Assembly: GCA_964579725.1 (NCBI GenBank)
Contig: CAZOHG010000007.1
Location: 22,057 to 86,056 of the forward strand
Source: CAZOHG01 sp964579725
GTDB taxonomy: Bacteria > Zhuqueibacterota > JdFR-76 > BMS3Abin05
Direction of reading: 5' to 3'
Length of the DNA: 64,000 nt
Part shown: in pieces, positions 43,890-53,668 of the stretch
Position numbering within the stretch: position 1 is the stretch's first letter
Layout: every line of letters begins with the position of its first letter
Notes under the pieces: generated by a model
Databases searched by the model: none
What the model saw: the letters and a program-made list of their open reading frames with translations, nothing else
Told to the model about the DNA's origin: nothing
Translations under genes and position numbers: made by a program

Positions 43890-44989
43890 GTTTTTTTCCC
43901 CTCCAAAATTTCCTGGTAAAGAGCAAACAATTCTTCTGCTGATGTTTCCAGCGAGTATTCTTTTCGGGCGAAAACGCGGGATTTTGCCCCAAGTGTTTGT
44001 CGCAGCGCCTCGTCTTGGTAAAGCATTTCAATCCGGAAAGCCAATTCGGCCGGGTCCCCGGGTTTCACCAACAAGCCGATTTTTCCGTGATTCAAAATCC
44101 GGTCATTTTCTCCCACGCGCGTGGCCACCACCGGCAGACCTACCCCCATGGCTTCCAAAAGGCTGAGCGGAACTCCCTCTGTTTTAGAAGGGAGCACAAA
44201 CACATCCATTTGTTTTAGAAAAGTCCCCACATTTTTTTGATTTCCCCACAGGCGGATTTGACCACCCAGATTTTTGGATTTAATGTAATTGTTGACGGCC
44301 GGCAAAAGAGGGCCGTCCCCGACCCACCAAAATTCAATTCCTTTTTGCTTCCTGAGGATTCGGTCGGCTGCATCCACAAAAGTAAAGGGGGCTTTCCGGG
44401 CTTCAAGTGCGCCCACAACCCCAACCACAAATTTGCCGTTCCGAAGGCGTTCCGTCTCCGCGAGGGTGTCCAAATGCTGCCAATCCACGCCATTCCGAAG
44501 AACGGTAATTTTGCTTTCCAGAATTCCGCCACGTGTGGCCAGCTCATTTCGAAGATGTTCCGACACCACCAAAACGCGGTCCACTCTGCGGCTCAGCATC
44601 CGGGTCACTTTTCGGCGAAACAGACTGCCGAGACTAAAATAGCCGTGTTCATGCATGAGTTTTACGGGCGTACCGCAGAGTCCTGCAGCAATCTGGCCCC
44701 AAAGATTGGCTGTAAACACGTGCGTGTGCACAATGTCAAAATGTTCGCTGCAAATTGCACGAGTCAAGCGGTGGAGAAGCCCGGGATCTACCCGTTTGGT
44801 TTTGTGAAAAAAAGACAGTGGAAGTTTGGCGGCCTCAATCCGTGCAATCAGGCTGCTGTGGTCATCCCGAAGTGAGAAAATCCGAACATCCAGCCCTTTT
44901 TCTTGCATTCGAATGGCCCATTCCACCAGAAGATGCTGCGCTCCGCGATTTTCGAGTGATTCAATAACAAAGGCAATTTTTGCTTTCAT
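43886..44989 (-). CDS. Glycosyltransferase, family 4
   Basis: 367 aa GT-B enzyme. N-terminal FVIESLENRGAQHLLVEWA; central VGVVGALEARKAPFTFVDAA; C-terminal donor-binding ExFGxxxLEA-like motif in PSKTEGVPLSLLEAMGVGLPVVATRVGEN. Cytoplasmic, adding a sugar to the lipid-linked repeat unit. Overlaps both neighbours by 4 bp. Sugar specificity unknown. Confidence 0.88.
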   Translation of the reverse strand: MKAKIAFVIESLENRGAQHLLVEWAIRMQEKGLDVRIFSLRDDHSSLIARIEAAKLPLSFFHKTKRVDPGLLHRLTRAICSEHFDIVHTHVFTANLWGQIAAGLCGTPVKLMHEHGYFSLGSLFRRKVTRMLSRRVDRVLVVSEHLRNELATRGGILESKITVLRNGVDWQHLDTLAETERLRNGKFVVGVVGALEARKAPFTFVDAADRILRKQKGIEFWWVGDGPLLPAVNNYIKSKNLGGQIRLWGNQKNVGTFLKQMDVFVLPSKTEGVPLSLLEAMGVGLPVVATRVGENDRILNHGKIGLLVKPGDPAELAFRIEMLYQDEALRQTLGAKSRVFARKEYSLETSAEELFALYQEILEGKKT

Positions 44990-46218
44990 GATCCCACTAA
45001 CCCCAACTTTTCCCGCATTCGAAAAACATTTTTCCGAATGTCGAAATTTTCAACCACTAACTCTCGGCCCCTGTGGGCCAGTTTTTTGGCCTTTTCTGGA
45101 TTTCGTTTGACAAAAAGAATGGCTTCCGCCAATTCCTGCGGTGATTCCGGCGGCACCAGTCGCCCTGTTACGCCTTCCTGAACAACCTCCGGCAGGCCAG
45201 ACACGCTAGTTCCTACAACGGGTAAACGGTGTGCCATGGCTTCCAAAATCACATTTGGGATTCCGTCCCGATCCTGATTTTGGGCAACCACGCTGGGCAT
45301 GACAAAGACGTCTGCCTGCCGCATGAGGGAAAAAACCTCCTCTTGCGGAACCACATCCCGAAACTCGATCCAATTCCGCACACCCAATTTTTCCGCCTCA
45401 TTTTCCAGAGATTCGCGCAATGGGCCTGTGCCGATGAGCCACAGTGTCGCCTTTTCGCTGTGAGATTTTAATAAATTCAACGCTCGAATCAGGTAACTGA
45501 ACCCCTTTTGCTCCACCAACCGACCAACGGCCAAAATAACAAACGGCTCGTTTCTTTTCTCTCTGTGATCGTTAATTTGCGATATCGAAAGCCCATGATA
45601 AATAACGTCAATTTTATCTGCAAACTTGAGCCCAAATTTGTCTCGAAGATATTTTTTGTTAAATTTTGTGCACGTCACCACACGAGCGGCATCTCGAATT
45701 AAACGCTGTAAATTACCCGGATGGAGAAAAATATCCCACGCGTGGGCAGTAAAACTGTAGGGAATTGTCCACGCCTGTGAAGCCACCCAGACAGTTTCAG
45801 TGGGCACGGTTGCCCAATGAGCGTGCAGGTGAGATATGCCCGCCTGTCTGGTTTTCCAACCAATCCAAATGCCCACCGGAACCATAGCCAGTGTTTTCAA
45901 CAAATAGGACGGTTTTTTGCGATTGTCCCGGAAAAGGCCGCTTAAAATTCGAGCCATTTGAAGCGGGTGCGTCGCTGCAAAAAAGATGGTAAGCCCCATT
46001 GATTGGAAAACCATTCCCTTATTCGGGTAGTGCGTTTTTTGCATTAAAGGAACCGCTTCTTTTTGAATAACCTTGTCGCGGCATTTCTTCAGAGAAAATA
46101 TTTCAACGGCTACACCCTGCCGCTCCATTTCCGAAATCTCGCGCACGATGAAGGTTTCGTGTGTTTCGGGAAATTGCGACAAAATGTAGCTAACTTTTTG
46201 AACAGCGTCCGTTTTCAT
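44986..46218 (-). CDS. Glycosyltransferase, family 4
   Basis: 410 aa. N-terminal SYILSQFPETHETFIVREISEMERQGV is typical of the GT4 group found in colanic-acid and exopolysaccharide clusters; FAVGRLVEQKGFSYLIRAL-like donor region and the motif DGIPNVILEAMAHRLPVVGTSVSG complete the GT-B fold. It overlaps the flippase gene by 4 bp and the next GT4 by 4 bp. Specificity unknown. Confidence 0.88.
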   Translation of the reverse strand: MKTDAVQKVSYILSQFPETHETFIVREISEMERQGVAVEIFSLKKCRDKVIQKEAVPLMQKTHYPNKGMVFQSMGLTIFFAATHPLQMARILSGLFRDNRKKPSYLLKTLAMVPVGIWIGWKTRQAGISHLHAHWATVPTETVWVASQAWTIPYSFTAHAWDIFLHPGNLQRLIRDAARVVTCTKFNKKYLRDKFGLKFADKIDVIYHGLSISQINDHREKRNEPFVILAVGRLVEQKGFSYLIRALNLLKSHSEKATLWLIGTGPLRESLENEAEKLGVRNWIEFRDVVPQEEVFSLMRQADVFVMPSVVAQNQDRDGIPNVILEAMAHRLPVVGTSVSGLPEVVQEGVTGRLVPPESPQELAEAILFVKRNPEKAKKLAHRGRELVVENFDIRKNVFRMREKLGLVGS

Positions 46219-47798
46219 TCCTGAAATCCAAATTTAATTCGCAATTGCGTGGTGGCAAAAGCCTTAATCGAAATGACTTCCTCAATGCCCAGAACAAAAG
46301 CCCCGACAAGAAAAACCAACAAACCCGCAGTCAGTCCTCCGGTCAGGTATCCCAATTCACCCCAAAACGACGAAACACCGAGCAGCGGCCCAAAAATCAG
46401 GCGATACCCAATGAGTGTCGCAGCCAGCAAAAAAGTGGAGATCGCCACTTTTTGCAGCCAGGGTCGCCAGTCGGAATCCACCACGCAGCCGTATTTTTTC
46501 TGGTACACAACCCATAGAATGCCCAATTTTAAATAACCCGAAAGAGTAGTAGCCAGCGCCAGGCCCGCCAATCCCATTGTGGTAACCAAAACAGCATTCA
46601 AGACAATATTAGCCAAAACACGCACCCAGCCGATTTTCATGGAATCCACATTGTTGTGGTGTGCATTGAATCCGAAAACGAGGGCGTCGTTCAGACCGAA
46701 AGCCAAAATTCCCAGACCGTAAAAAAGAATCGCCACGGCGGTCATTTCGGCGGATTTTTCCGAAAAGGCGCCGTGTTCAAAAATAATCTTCACAATGGCT
46801 TTTCGAAACAAAATAATCGCTACCATGATTGGCAATAAAAACAGGGTAATAATGCGCAGGGATTTTTTCATAATCTCCCGATCCCCGTCGGAGTCCTGCC
46901 GGCTGGCTTCTCGGGACAGGCGCGGGAAAAGCGCATTGAGCAGTGAATGCGAGAAAACCGTGGTGGGCAATTCAATGATCAAAAAGCCGTAGCTTAGCGC
47001 CGAAATCGCCCCAATCGGCAAAAAGGAGGCAAAAATCTTGTCCACGGCAGAATTCAGCTCACTCCCTGCCCTCCCCAAATAAAGCGGAAAGGTAAGCCGC
47101 GCCCAATCGCGGACGGCCCGGTGCTTGAGATTAAATCGAAGCGCCAGATGGCGTCGTAAGCTCCAGAGCTGGGGCAATTGGACCAGAACCTGACAACTGG
47201 CACCGATAGAAATGCCGACAGCCGCGGCAAAAATACCCCACTTTTTGTAAAAAAGGGTCATGACCAATAAGATGACCACATTGTTAAACACTCCGCCCAA
47301 AACAGGGGCGTAAAATTTTTCTTCGTTGTAAAGAACGATTCTACCCAGAGACGAAAGCCCCAGAAACAGGGACATGCCCATCATGACCCAAATGAGTCGT
47401 ACGGTCAGGTGTTGAACGGAAACCTGAAAACCCGGGGCCAATATTTTTACCAAAATCGGTGTGGAAAGCGCACCAACCACAACTCCCAGAATAATGAGTC
47501 CCAAGTAAAGGGTTAAAATAACATTTCCGGCTTCCCAGGCTTTTTCTTTCCCCTTTTCGGCCAGATATTTGGAAAAAATAGGAATGTAATTGTCGGCTCC
47601 GGTCGTAAAAATAAAGGCAAAAATCATGGGTACAGTCAGTGCCAGCCAAAAGGCGTCCACCGTTGCCGTGGTTCCAAACAAATAGGCAATGGCCATATTT
47701 TTAGCCAACCCCAACACGCGACTCAAAAGGGTCATGACCATCATAAAAACAGACGCCTTGGCCAATTTTCGGGTGCCTTCTGTGTTCGGCGTATTCAC
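46215..47798 (-). CDS. MurJ/Wzx-type lipid-linked oligosaccharide flippase
   Basis: 527 aa with about 14 hydrophobic segments. The N-terminal KASVFMMVMTLLSRVLGLAKNMAIAYLFG is MurJ/MVIN-like. Within this operon it probably flips the polysaccharide repeat unit rather than lipid II. GTG at 47798 is chosen because it overlaps the TGA of the upstream glycosyltransferase (GTGA) with AAGGA about 9 nt upstream; a longer frame from 47831 is unlikely. Confidence 0.83.
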   Translation of the reverse strand: MNTPNTEGTRKLAKASVFMMVMTLLSRVLGLAKNMAIAYLFGTTATVDAFWLALTVPMIFAFIFTTGADNYIPIFSKYLAEKGKEKAWEAGNVILTLYLGLIILGVVVGALSTPILVKILAPGFQVSVQHLTVRLIWVMMGMSLFLGLSSLGRIVLYNEEKFYAPVLGGVFNNVVILLVMTLFYKKWGIFAAAVGISIGASCQVLVQLPQLWSLRRHLALRFNLKHRAVRDWARLTFPLYLGRAGSELNSAVDKIFASFLPIGAISALSYGFLIIELPTTVFSHSLLNALFPRLSREASRQDSDGDREIMKKSLRIITLFLLPIMVAIILFRKAIVKIIFEHGAFSEKSAEMTAVAILFYGLGILAFGLNDALVFGFNAHHNNVDSMKIGWVRVLANIVLNAVLVTTMGLAGLALATTLSGYLKLGILWVVYQKKYGCVVDSDWRPWLQKVAISTFLLAATLIGYRLIFGPLLGVSSFWGELGYLTGGLTAGLLVFLVGAFVLGIEEVISIKAFATTQLRIKFGFQE

Positions 47799-48931
47799 TG
47801 CGTTTTTTCCTTCAACCAGGCCTTGTACCATTTTTCCATTCGACGGACCATTTTTTCCAGTGAAAAGTGCTGTTCCACATATCGGCGCGCGGTTTTCTTC
47901 AATGCCTTCAGATTTGAGGGATGATTCAATAAGAATAAAAGGGCAGCCGCCATTTGGTCGGGATTTTCCGCCGGAACAAGTCCTCCGTTTAGGCCCTCCG
48001 CAACCGCTTCCGGATTTCCTCCAACCGCCGTCGCAACCACGGGCACGCCTGAGGCGCCGGCTTCGAGAATGGTGTTGGAAAATCCCTCAAAAAGCGAGCT
48101 GACCACCAAAAGCGACGCACGAGGGTAAATCTGTGGCATTTGGTTGGTAGGTGGCAAAAGATGAATATGGTCGGCGCCTCCCTGTTTTAGGGCTGCCTTC
48201 AGGCGAGAAAGCACCGGTTCCCGCGGTTCGCCCACAATGGCACAGTGAACATCCGATCTCTGAGCCACCACACGCTGGCAGGCGCGTACAAAAGTCAATT
48301 GTCCCTTCACGGGACGGTAGCTCCCCACATTGAGAATTAGAGGAGCCCCCTCGGGAATCGCCGCTTCTCGGAAAAAACCGTTCACCCGGTTTTCCGGGGT
48401 AAATCGCCGAAGGTCTACCCCGTTTGGCACCACGGCAATTTTTCGGCGCGGCAGGTGCTCGATTTGGGACACATTCCGCGCCACTGCGTGCGAAACTGCA
48501 ATCCAGTGGTGAACGGTTCGATTCACCAGGCGCGTGACTGCAATGTGCTCGCGCCCCATCCAGGTCACCATTTCACGCCGTCCGCTGATACGCACCGGCA
48601 CACCAGCCAACCACGCCAAAAATTGTCCGTAAATATTGGCGGCAAAAAGGTAAGTGTGCACAATTTGGAATTTTTCTCTGCGAATTCTGACAATCCATCG
48701 CGGAACGGCTCGCAGGGCCTGCCACGAAAAAATGTTGGGAATATTGAGCCGCTCAAACGGAATGCCACTCGCCTCCACCTCAGGCAGTAGATCCCATTTT
48801 CCGTGTAATACCCACACATGCGGCTCGAAGGTGCGCCGGTCCATTCGCTGCAAAACCTGAATGAGATGCCGTTCCGCCCCTCCTAAAGAGAGTTGGTCAA
48901 TTACAAAAAGAATTTTGATTTTTTTTCTCAC
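47795..48931 (-). CDS. Glycosyltransferase, family 4
   Basis: 378 aa GT-B enzyme. N-terminal LFVIDQLSLGGAERHLIQVLQ; acceptor/donor hinge region PNGVDLRRFTPENRV; donor motif SLFEGFSNTILEAGASGVPVVATAVGG. Start is GTG at 48931, overlapping the TGA of the acetyltransferase gene by 4 bp, with AAGGG upstream. Part of the repeat-unit assembly set. Specificity unknown. Confidence 0.88.
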   Translation of the reverse strand: MRKKIKILFVIDQLSLGGAERHLIQVLQRMDRRTFEPHVWVLHGKWDLLPEVEASGIPFERLNIPNIFSWQALRAVPRWIVRIRREKFQIVHTYLFAANIYGQFLAWLAGVPVRISGRREMVTWMGREHIAVTRLVNRTVHHWIAVSHAVARNVSQIEHLPRRKIAVVPNGVDLRRFTPENRVNGFFREAAIPEGAPLILNVGSYRPVKGQLTFVRACQRVVAQRSDVHCAIVGEPREPVLSRLKAALKQGGADHIHLLPPTNQMPQIYPRASLLVVSSLFEGFSNTILEAGASGVPVVATAVGGNPEAVAEGLNGGLVPAENPDQMAAALLFLLNHPSNLKALKKTARRYVEQHFSLEKMVRRMEKWYKAWLKEKTQ

Positions 48932-50046
48932 GAAATTTTGCCCTTTACAAGGTGTTTAATCCGGTGTTTTTGCCGCTTGTAAAAGGGATGAAAAAATCCG
49001 GGGAGGCTGTGATTTCCTACCCAAAGGGTTCCAGAAAATTGCTCCCGCGCTCCCCAACTGAATTTGTACTTCTCGCCGCCGCGCAAAAACTCCACCCGCT
49101 TGACTCCCTCAATGGCCAACGTGTGAATAATTTCATAAAAAAGGAAATGTCCCATGTTTTGCTTTCGGAATTTGGGGTCGTACCCGGATTGGAGAGAATA
49201 GTACACATTGTCTAACAGAACCCCAAATTCACCTGTCGCCGGCTGGCCGTTTAAATAGGACAAACGAAATTGGAGCCATCCGTTTTTCAGAAAGGCTCGT
49301 CCAACGCGCCGGTAAAATTCCCGTTTTTCTTCGGTTGCAAAGGACCCCGACAAACCCCGTGCCGTCCAATTTTTTTGGTGCAAGTCAAAAAAAATCTCAA
49401 TGGCCGTTGCAAATTCTTCTTCACTTCGTATGAGCTGGATGCGCACATCCATTTTCTTTCGAAGGCGTCTGGCTCGATTTCGCGTCATTGAAATGAAATC
49501 CCGATTGGGATGAGTGCGCACCCACGTGTCCCAATCCCTTTCCAGATCGAGAACCGGCAGAACGTTTTTTACGGTTTGGTGAAAACTCAATCCAAGTTTT
49601 CGGCTAAGTTGTTTTAGAATCTGAACGGACGGGGCGGCAAGGGCCATGTCGTCCAGAAAAAAGAAATCCCAATCCAACGTCGCACGACTGAGAAGCCAGT
49701 GCAAAACATTCCACCACACAATGGAATAGTAGCCTGTTGCCGTGAGCACGTCTTGGAATTCAGTCGAAACCACTTGATCGCCCAAAAACCGCAAGATTCG
49801 TCCGCCCAAAGGCCATTTCCCCCGGTTTTCAATGTAAAGCGGCACAATGCCAATTATTTTATTTTCGTCTCGGACAACAAAGATGGCCGGCTCAACCTGT
49901 AAACCGTAAATTTCTACCCAGGTTTTTACCCATTCCCACGATTGAAAGGGGCGCTTGAAGTCCAATGAGTGGTAGAGCGTTTTCCAAGATTCTCCCAGCT
50001 CAAAAAAGGCCTTCCAATCCGCAATAAGTGTTACCTTTGCCGGCAC
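48928..50046 (-). CDS. CelD/FemAB-like GNAT acyltransferase (first)
   Basis: 372 aa. The C-terminal half is the BioF2-like acetyltransferase_6 domain (YYSLQSGYDPKFRKQNMGHFLFYEIIHTLAIEGVKRVEFLRGGEKYKFSWG), as in proteins called CelD or FemAB in polysaccharide clusters. The N-terminal part (FQSWEWVKTWVEIYG) is also conserved. It probably acylates a sugar amine or carries an amino acid/acetyl group to the polymer. Start is GTG at 50046; its G is the last base of the deacetylase stop codon and GGGAGG is just upstream. A paralogue is at 53665-54783. Confidence 0.8.
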   Translation of the reverse strand: MPAKVTLIADWKAFFELGESWKTLYHSLDFKRPFQSWEWVKTWVEIYGLQVEPAIFVVRDENKIIGIVPLYIENRGKWPLGGRILRFLGDQVVSTEFQDVLTATGYYSIVWWNVLHWLLSRATLDWDFFFLDDMALAAPSVQILKQLSRKLGLSFHQTVKNVLPVLDLERDWDTWVRTHPNRDFISMTRNRARRLRKKMDVRIQLIRSEEEFATAIEIFFDLHQKNWTARGLSGSFATEEKREFYRRVGRAFLKNGWLQFRLSYLNGQPATGEFGVLLDNVYYSLQSGYDPKFRKQNMGHFLFYEIIHTLAIEGVKRVEFLRGGEKYKFSWGAREQFSGTLWVGNHSLPGFFHPFYKRQKHRIKHLVKGKIS

Positions 50047-51029
50047 TAATTCCTCCCCAATAAAATTTTAAGTGAAAAAGTGGCCGTGTTTTGAATTGAT
50101 GTGTAAAAGCGCGGGATTTCGAAACAATCGGTCTCTGCCGTCAAGTACCCAACTTCCGTCGTGACGGCGCTTTTGTACGCCGCCTCTTGTACGATTTTTT
50201 TGGCTCTGGCCGAAAAATCACCCCGCTTTCCGTTCGGATAGCAGAAAGAAGTGACGGGTTGACGCAATTTGGATTCCAATTGGGCTTTCGACTCGGCAAT
50301 TTCAAACCGCATTTCCTTCTCACCAATGCGTGAAAGAATCGGGTGATTGACCGTGTGGGAACCAATCTCCATGCCCGCAGCAGCCAACTCATGGACGTGT
50401 TCCCAATTCATGATGCGATTGCCCCCATAGCGCTCCACGTCCACGGCAAGCCGTTCTTCCATTTCCGTCAAATAGTACGGCAGGTGGGTCATGGGAATTC
50501 TTTTGAGTTTGTCCTTAACAAACGCAACCGCGCGCAGCCGTTCTTTGGAATTTTTCAGGGAGAGATCGTACTCCTGTCCGTTCAAGCGCAGGCGTGCCTG
50601 CTTTTTGCTTGTGTGTCGAAGCGAAAGGTGAATGCGCTCGAACCAGGGCAGACTGCCGTCCAAGAAGCCTGTCGTTACGTAAAATGTAGCCGGAATTCCA
50701 AGCGCGCGCAAAATGGGAAAAGCAAACTGGTAATTATCCAGGTACCCGTCGTCAAAGGTGACGGCCGCCAACCCTCCTATAGATAACCCTCTGTGTCGAC
50801 GTTCAGCCAATTCTTCCACTGTTACCGGTGTGAAATTTTCGGCCAGCCAGTGCATTTGTTCCCGAAAAACCGAGACCGGGAGTGCCGGGGAGAACGGATC
50901 TTCATAATCACACAACCGGTGGTAATTCAGCACAATAGCCAGATTTTTTTCGTAGGTGCGTCTGATTAAATGCTGACTCAACGGGTGAATCCTGAATAAA
51001 ACATTGGCCGCTAATTCTTTAATTTTCAT
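50046..51029 (-). CDS. Polysaccharide deacetylase (NodB-like), second
   Basis: 327 aa. NodB domain with LNYHRL near the N-terminus, AVTFDDGYLDNY, and the metal pair in SHTVNHPIL, followed by FCYPNGKRGDFS. The domain order and YHR-like start resemble exosortase-cluster deacetylases. ATG at 51029 has GAGG 6 nt upstream and lies 11 bp inside the ligase gene; a longer frame from 51089 has no ribosome site. Confidence 0.87.
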   Translation of the reverse strand: MKIKELAANVLFRIHPLSQHLIRRTYEKNLAIVLNYHRLCDYEDPFSPALPVSVFREQMHWLAENFTPVTVEELAERRHRGLSIGGLAAVTFDDGYLDNYQFAFPILRALGIPATFYVTTGFLDGSLPWFERIHLSLRHTSKKQARLRLNGQEYDLSLKNSKERLRAVAFVKDKLKRIPMTHLPYYLTEMEERLAVDVERYGGNRIMNWEHVHELAAAGMEIGSHTVNHPILSRIGEKEMRFEIAESKAQLESKLRQPVTSFCYPNGKRGDFSARAKKIVQEAAYKSAVTTEVGYLTAETDCFEIPRFYTSIQNTATFSLKILLGRN

Positions 51030-52521
51030 GATTTGCCTCAAGTAAATTGAATGTATTTTCCCGATGCAAGACGGACGTTTCCCGGGCAACCGAGAGCTCC
51101 CTGCTTTCGATGGTTTTTAATCGGTAGAGAATCCCCAACATAATCCAATACAACCCCACCAATTCCTCCCGAAAAAATCGAGAACCCCAAAGGTTCACAA
51201 TTGCAATACCCAAAATTCCGGCCACGACGCCCAATGCTACCCCTCGACTCAATGGCAACGTGGCTTTCCCGTAAAATCGCAGAGCTGTAACGAAGGGCAC
51301 AATCCACAAAAGGAGGAAAATGCCCAAACCGGGTAAGCCGTGTTCCACGGCGGTCCGCAAATACATGTTGTGGGTGTCCATCGGGTAGGCGATTTCAGTG
51401 TAGCGCATCATTAAACGCTCAAACATCTGAAAGCCGAAGCCTTCAATGGGATAATCGCGAATCATCTTCAGAGCGCCCTTCCAAATGGTAATCCGAAGCG
51501 CGGTACTTTTCTCAAAATTATTTTCAATGGCTGTGGGCGGTACCACAATTTCTCCCGGTTCTTCAATAACCATGTGTTGTTCGGTCATTTCAACGCGTTG
51601 TGTTACCGAAGCTGGAACCCAAAACCGGTAGCTGAGTGCCAATACAATTGCCACGATCAACCACCCCCGTTTTTTGGTCACCCCGAGAAAAATAAGCGCA
51701 GCCACGGCTCCCAAGTACGCCCCACGGGAATAGGTCAAAAGAATAGCCACAAACGAAAGCAATACCACCCCGTAGAGGTAGACCCTGCGGACAAAATTTT
51801 TATCGAAAAAAGCCGTAGCGGCGAGAAGCGGAAAATAGTAGACGAAAAAAGCGGCCAGGTCATTCTCTCCCCCCTTTCCGAAGGGGCCGCCCATTCGGGC
51901 GTCATCAGAATAATGGCTAAATCCCATTGAATGAAACTGCTTAAGCGAATCGGTTGCCATCAGCAAAACAGCCAGTCCGATCGCCAGAACCAGCCATCTC
52001 AATTTTTTTTCATCGTATTTTGACACGGCGATCGGGTAAAACATGAGAGTAGGCAAAATCCAGCGCTTGGCCGGATTAATCAATTGCGGGACAATTCCCC
52101 ACCCCATCCAATGAACGCTTCGGAGAATACTGAGAAAAATCATGAGGTAAAAAGACAGGAAAACCCAGGTCATGGGATTATTGCGAATCTCTTCAAATCG
52201 CCCGTTGTGTTTTCGAAGGAGCCACAGACCAAGCATAAAAAACATGGCCAGATTCATGGCATTCAGTCCACCCCCCAAATTTAAGTGTTCGGGTAATTTG
52301 GACTGAAAGGGCGTCATGAGAATAATGAGGGCCAGCATCAGATCGGGATTTTGCGCCATAACCACCACGAACAAAAGGCCACCTGCCAGCCCCGCGCCAA
52401 CAGACAGTGGCATGACCAAAATCGCTACGGCCAATACGGCACTGCCCAAAATAGCCAGCGCAGCCATTTGCCACGGGTCACGGACTGCATCGCTTAGTCT
52501 GTCTTTCAGAGCGTCAACCAT
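51019..52521 (-). CDS. O-antigen ligase/polymerase family (Wzy-like) membrane protein
   Basis: 500 aa, about 11-12 hydrophobic helices. The large periplasmic loop carries RITIWKGALKMIRDYPIEGFGFQMF...YPMDTHNMYLRTAVEHGLPGL, the Wzy_C/O-antigen ligase signature (R...G.G...HN.YL...E.G..GL). It would polymerise or attach repeat units on the periplasmic side. The first gene after it is the deacetylase (11-bp overlap); it follows GT4 by 13 bp. Confidence 0.85.
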   Translation of the reverse strand: MVDALKDRLSDAVRDPWQMAALAILGSAVLAVAILVMPLSVGAGLAGGLLFVVVMAQNPDLMLALIILMTPFQSKLPEHLNLGGGLNAMNLAMFFMLGLWLLRKHNGRFEEIRNNPMTWVFLSFYLMIFLSILRSVHWMGWGIVPQLINPAKRWILPTLMFYPIAVSKYDEKKLRWLVLAIGLAVLLMATDSLKQFHSMGFSHYSDDARMGGPFGKGGENDLAAFFVYYFPLLAATAFFDKNFVRRVYLYGVVLLSFVAILLTYSRGAYLGAVAALIFLGVTKKRGWLIVAIVLALSYRFWVPASVTQRVEMTEQHMVIEEPGEIVVPPTAIENNFEKSTALRITIWKGALKMIRDYPIEGFGFQMFERLMMRYTEIAYPMDTHNMYLRTAVEHGLPGLGIFLLLWIVPFVTALRFYGKATLPLSRGVALGVVAGILGIAIVNLWGSRFFREELVGLYWIMLGILYRLKTIESRELSVARETSVLHRENTFNLLEANHEN

Positions 52522-52534
52522 TCCGTAAAATCCT

Positions 52535-53668
52535 TCACGAAGCGATTTCCTGGTACACGTTTAGGGTTTGTTCGGCCACCTTCTGCCAGGAAAAAATCTT
52601 TTCTGCTCGAGCACGGAGCCTTTTGCCCATTTCCTGCCGTTTTTGAGGATTGTCCAAAAGCTCTTTCATCTTTTCGGCAAGTGCGATGGAATTGTCCACC
52701 GGCACATAAAGCGCCGCGTCGCCAAGATACTCAGGTAATTCCACTGCTTTTGTGGCAACCACAGGGGTAGCATTTGCCATTGAAAGTGTCGCCGCAAAAC
52801 TACCCGTCCCCGTGGTGAACGGAATAACAGAAAGCAGTCCTTCCTGGTAAATGCGATTTAAACGAGCACCTTCCACTTTTCCGAGCCACTCCACCTCTTC
52901 CTTCACCCCCATTTGCGTTGCCAGTGCCATTCCTTCCAATGTGTCCTTTGCGCCAAACCCTCCATGAACGCGCACCGGGTACCGGTAGCCTTCTTTCTTC
53001 AAAATGCGCAAGGCTTCCAGAAAGGGTTGAAAGCCCTTGCCCGAAAGAAGGTGATGCCCACCGTAGTAGACAATCGTGTTTTTGGCGTGCCCGTTCAGCG
53101 ATTCCAATCGAACGCCGAGTGGCATGACCTGGAGTTTTTCTTCCTCCACACCCAGGGCCATTATTTTTTCTTTCATGTAGGACGAATACACAAATACCCG
53201 GTGCGCTTTATTATAGAGGGCATTTAGCTTCACAAAATGTAGTTGAAAGGGATCGAGTTCATGAACGGTCACAATCTTCCTGATTTTGTTGGGAACCTTC
53301 AAAAAGGAAAACAGCGTTTCGGCTCCGAATCCGTCGTTAACCTGTTGAAAATGCAATATGTCGCAATCGGAACAGGCTTTATTCAGCTCAATACCCCGAA
53401 CCAAATTAGCTGCAAGCGCCAATTTAAAAGCCAAGGCTTTCCGCCTCTCGGAAAAGGTGTGCTTAATCACAGGGTAAGGAGTTTTTAAAAAGAAATCCGG
53501 TTTTTCCAAAATTCGGGTGCGCTTGGCCTGGTGCGACATGCCGCACCCGCATTCGCTGGCAATAATTTTCACCTCTACGCCTAACACTTGTAAATGATCT
53601 CGCAATTCCCGTGCATAATGACTGAAAATTTGGTGTTCAAACCAGCATGTAATGAGCCCGACCTTCAT
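52535..53668 (-). CDS. Glycosyltransferase, family 4
   Basis: 377 aa. N-terminal LITCWFEHQIFSHYARELRDHLQVLG with a Gly/Cys-rich segment, central GVRLESLNGHAKNTIVYYGGH donor region, and a C-terminal TTGTGSFAATLSMANATPVVATKAVELPEY in place of the usual Glu motif (the first Glu position is altered). A GT-B fold is clear; donor unknown. It overlaps the acetyltransferase gene upstream by 4 bp. Confidence 0.82.
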   Translation of the reverse strand: MKVGLITCWFEHQIFSHYARELRDHLQVLGVEVKIIASECGCGMSHQAKRTRILEKPDFFLKTPYPVIKHTFSERRKALAFKLALAANLVRGIELNKACSDCDILHFQQVNDGFGAETLFSFLKVPNKIRKIVTVHELDPFQLHFVKLNALYNKAHRVFVYSSYMKEKIMALGVEEEKLQVMPLGVRLESLNGHAKNTIVYYGGHHLLSGKGFQPFLEALRILKKEGYRYPVRVHGGFGAKDTLEGMALATQMGVKEEVEWLGKVEGARLNRIYQEGLLSVIPFTTGTGSFAATLSMANATPVVATKAVELPEYLGDAALYVPVDNSIALAEKMKELLDNPQKRQEMGKRLRARAEKIFSWQKVAEQTLNVYQEIAS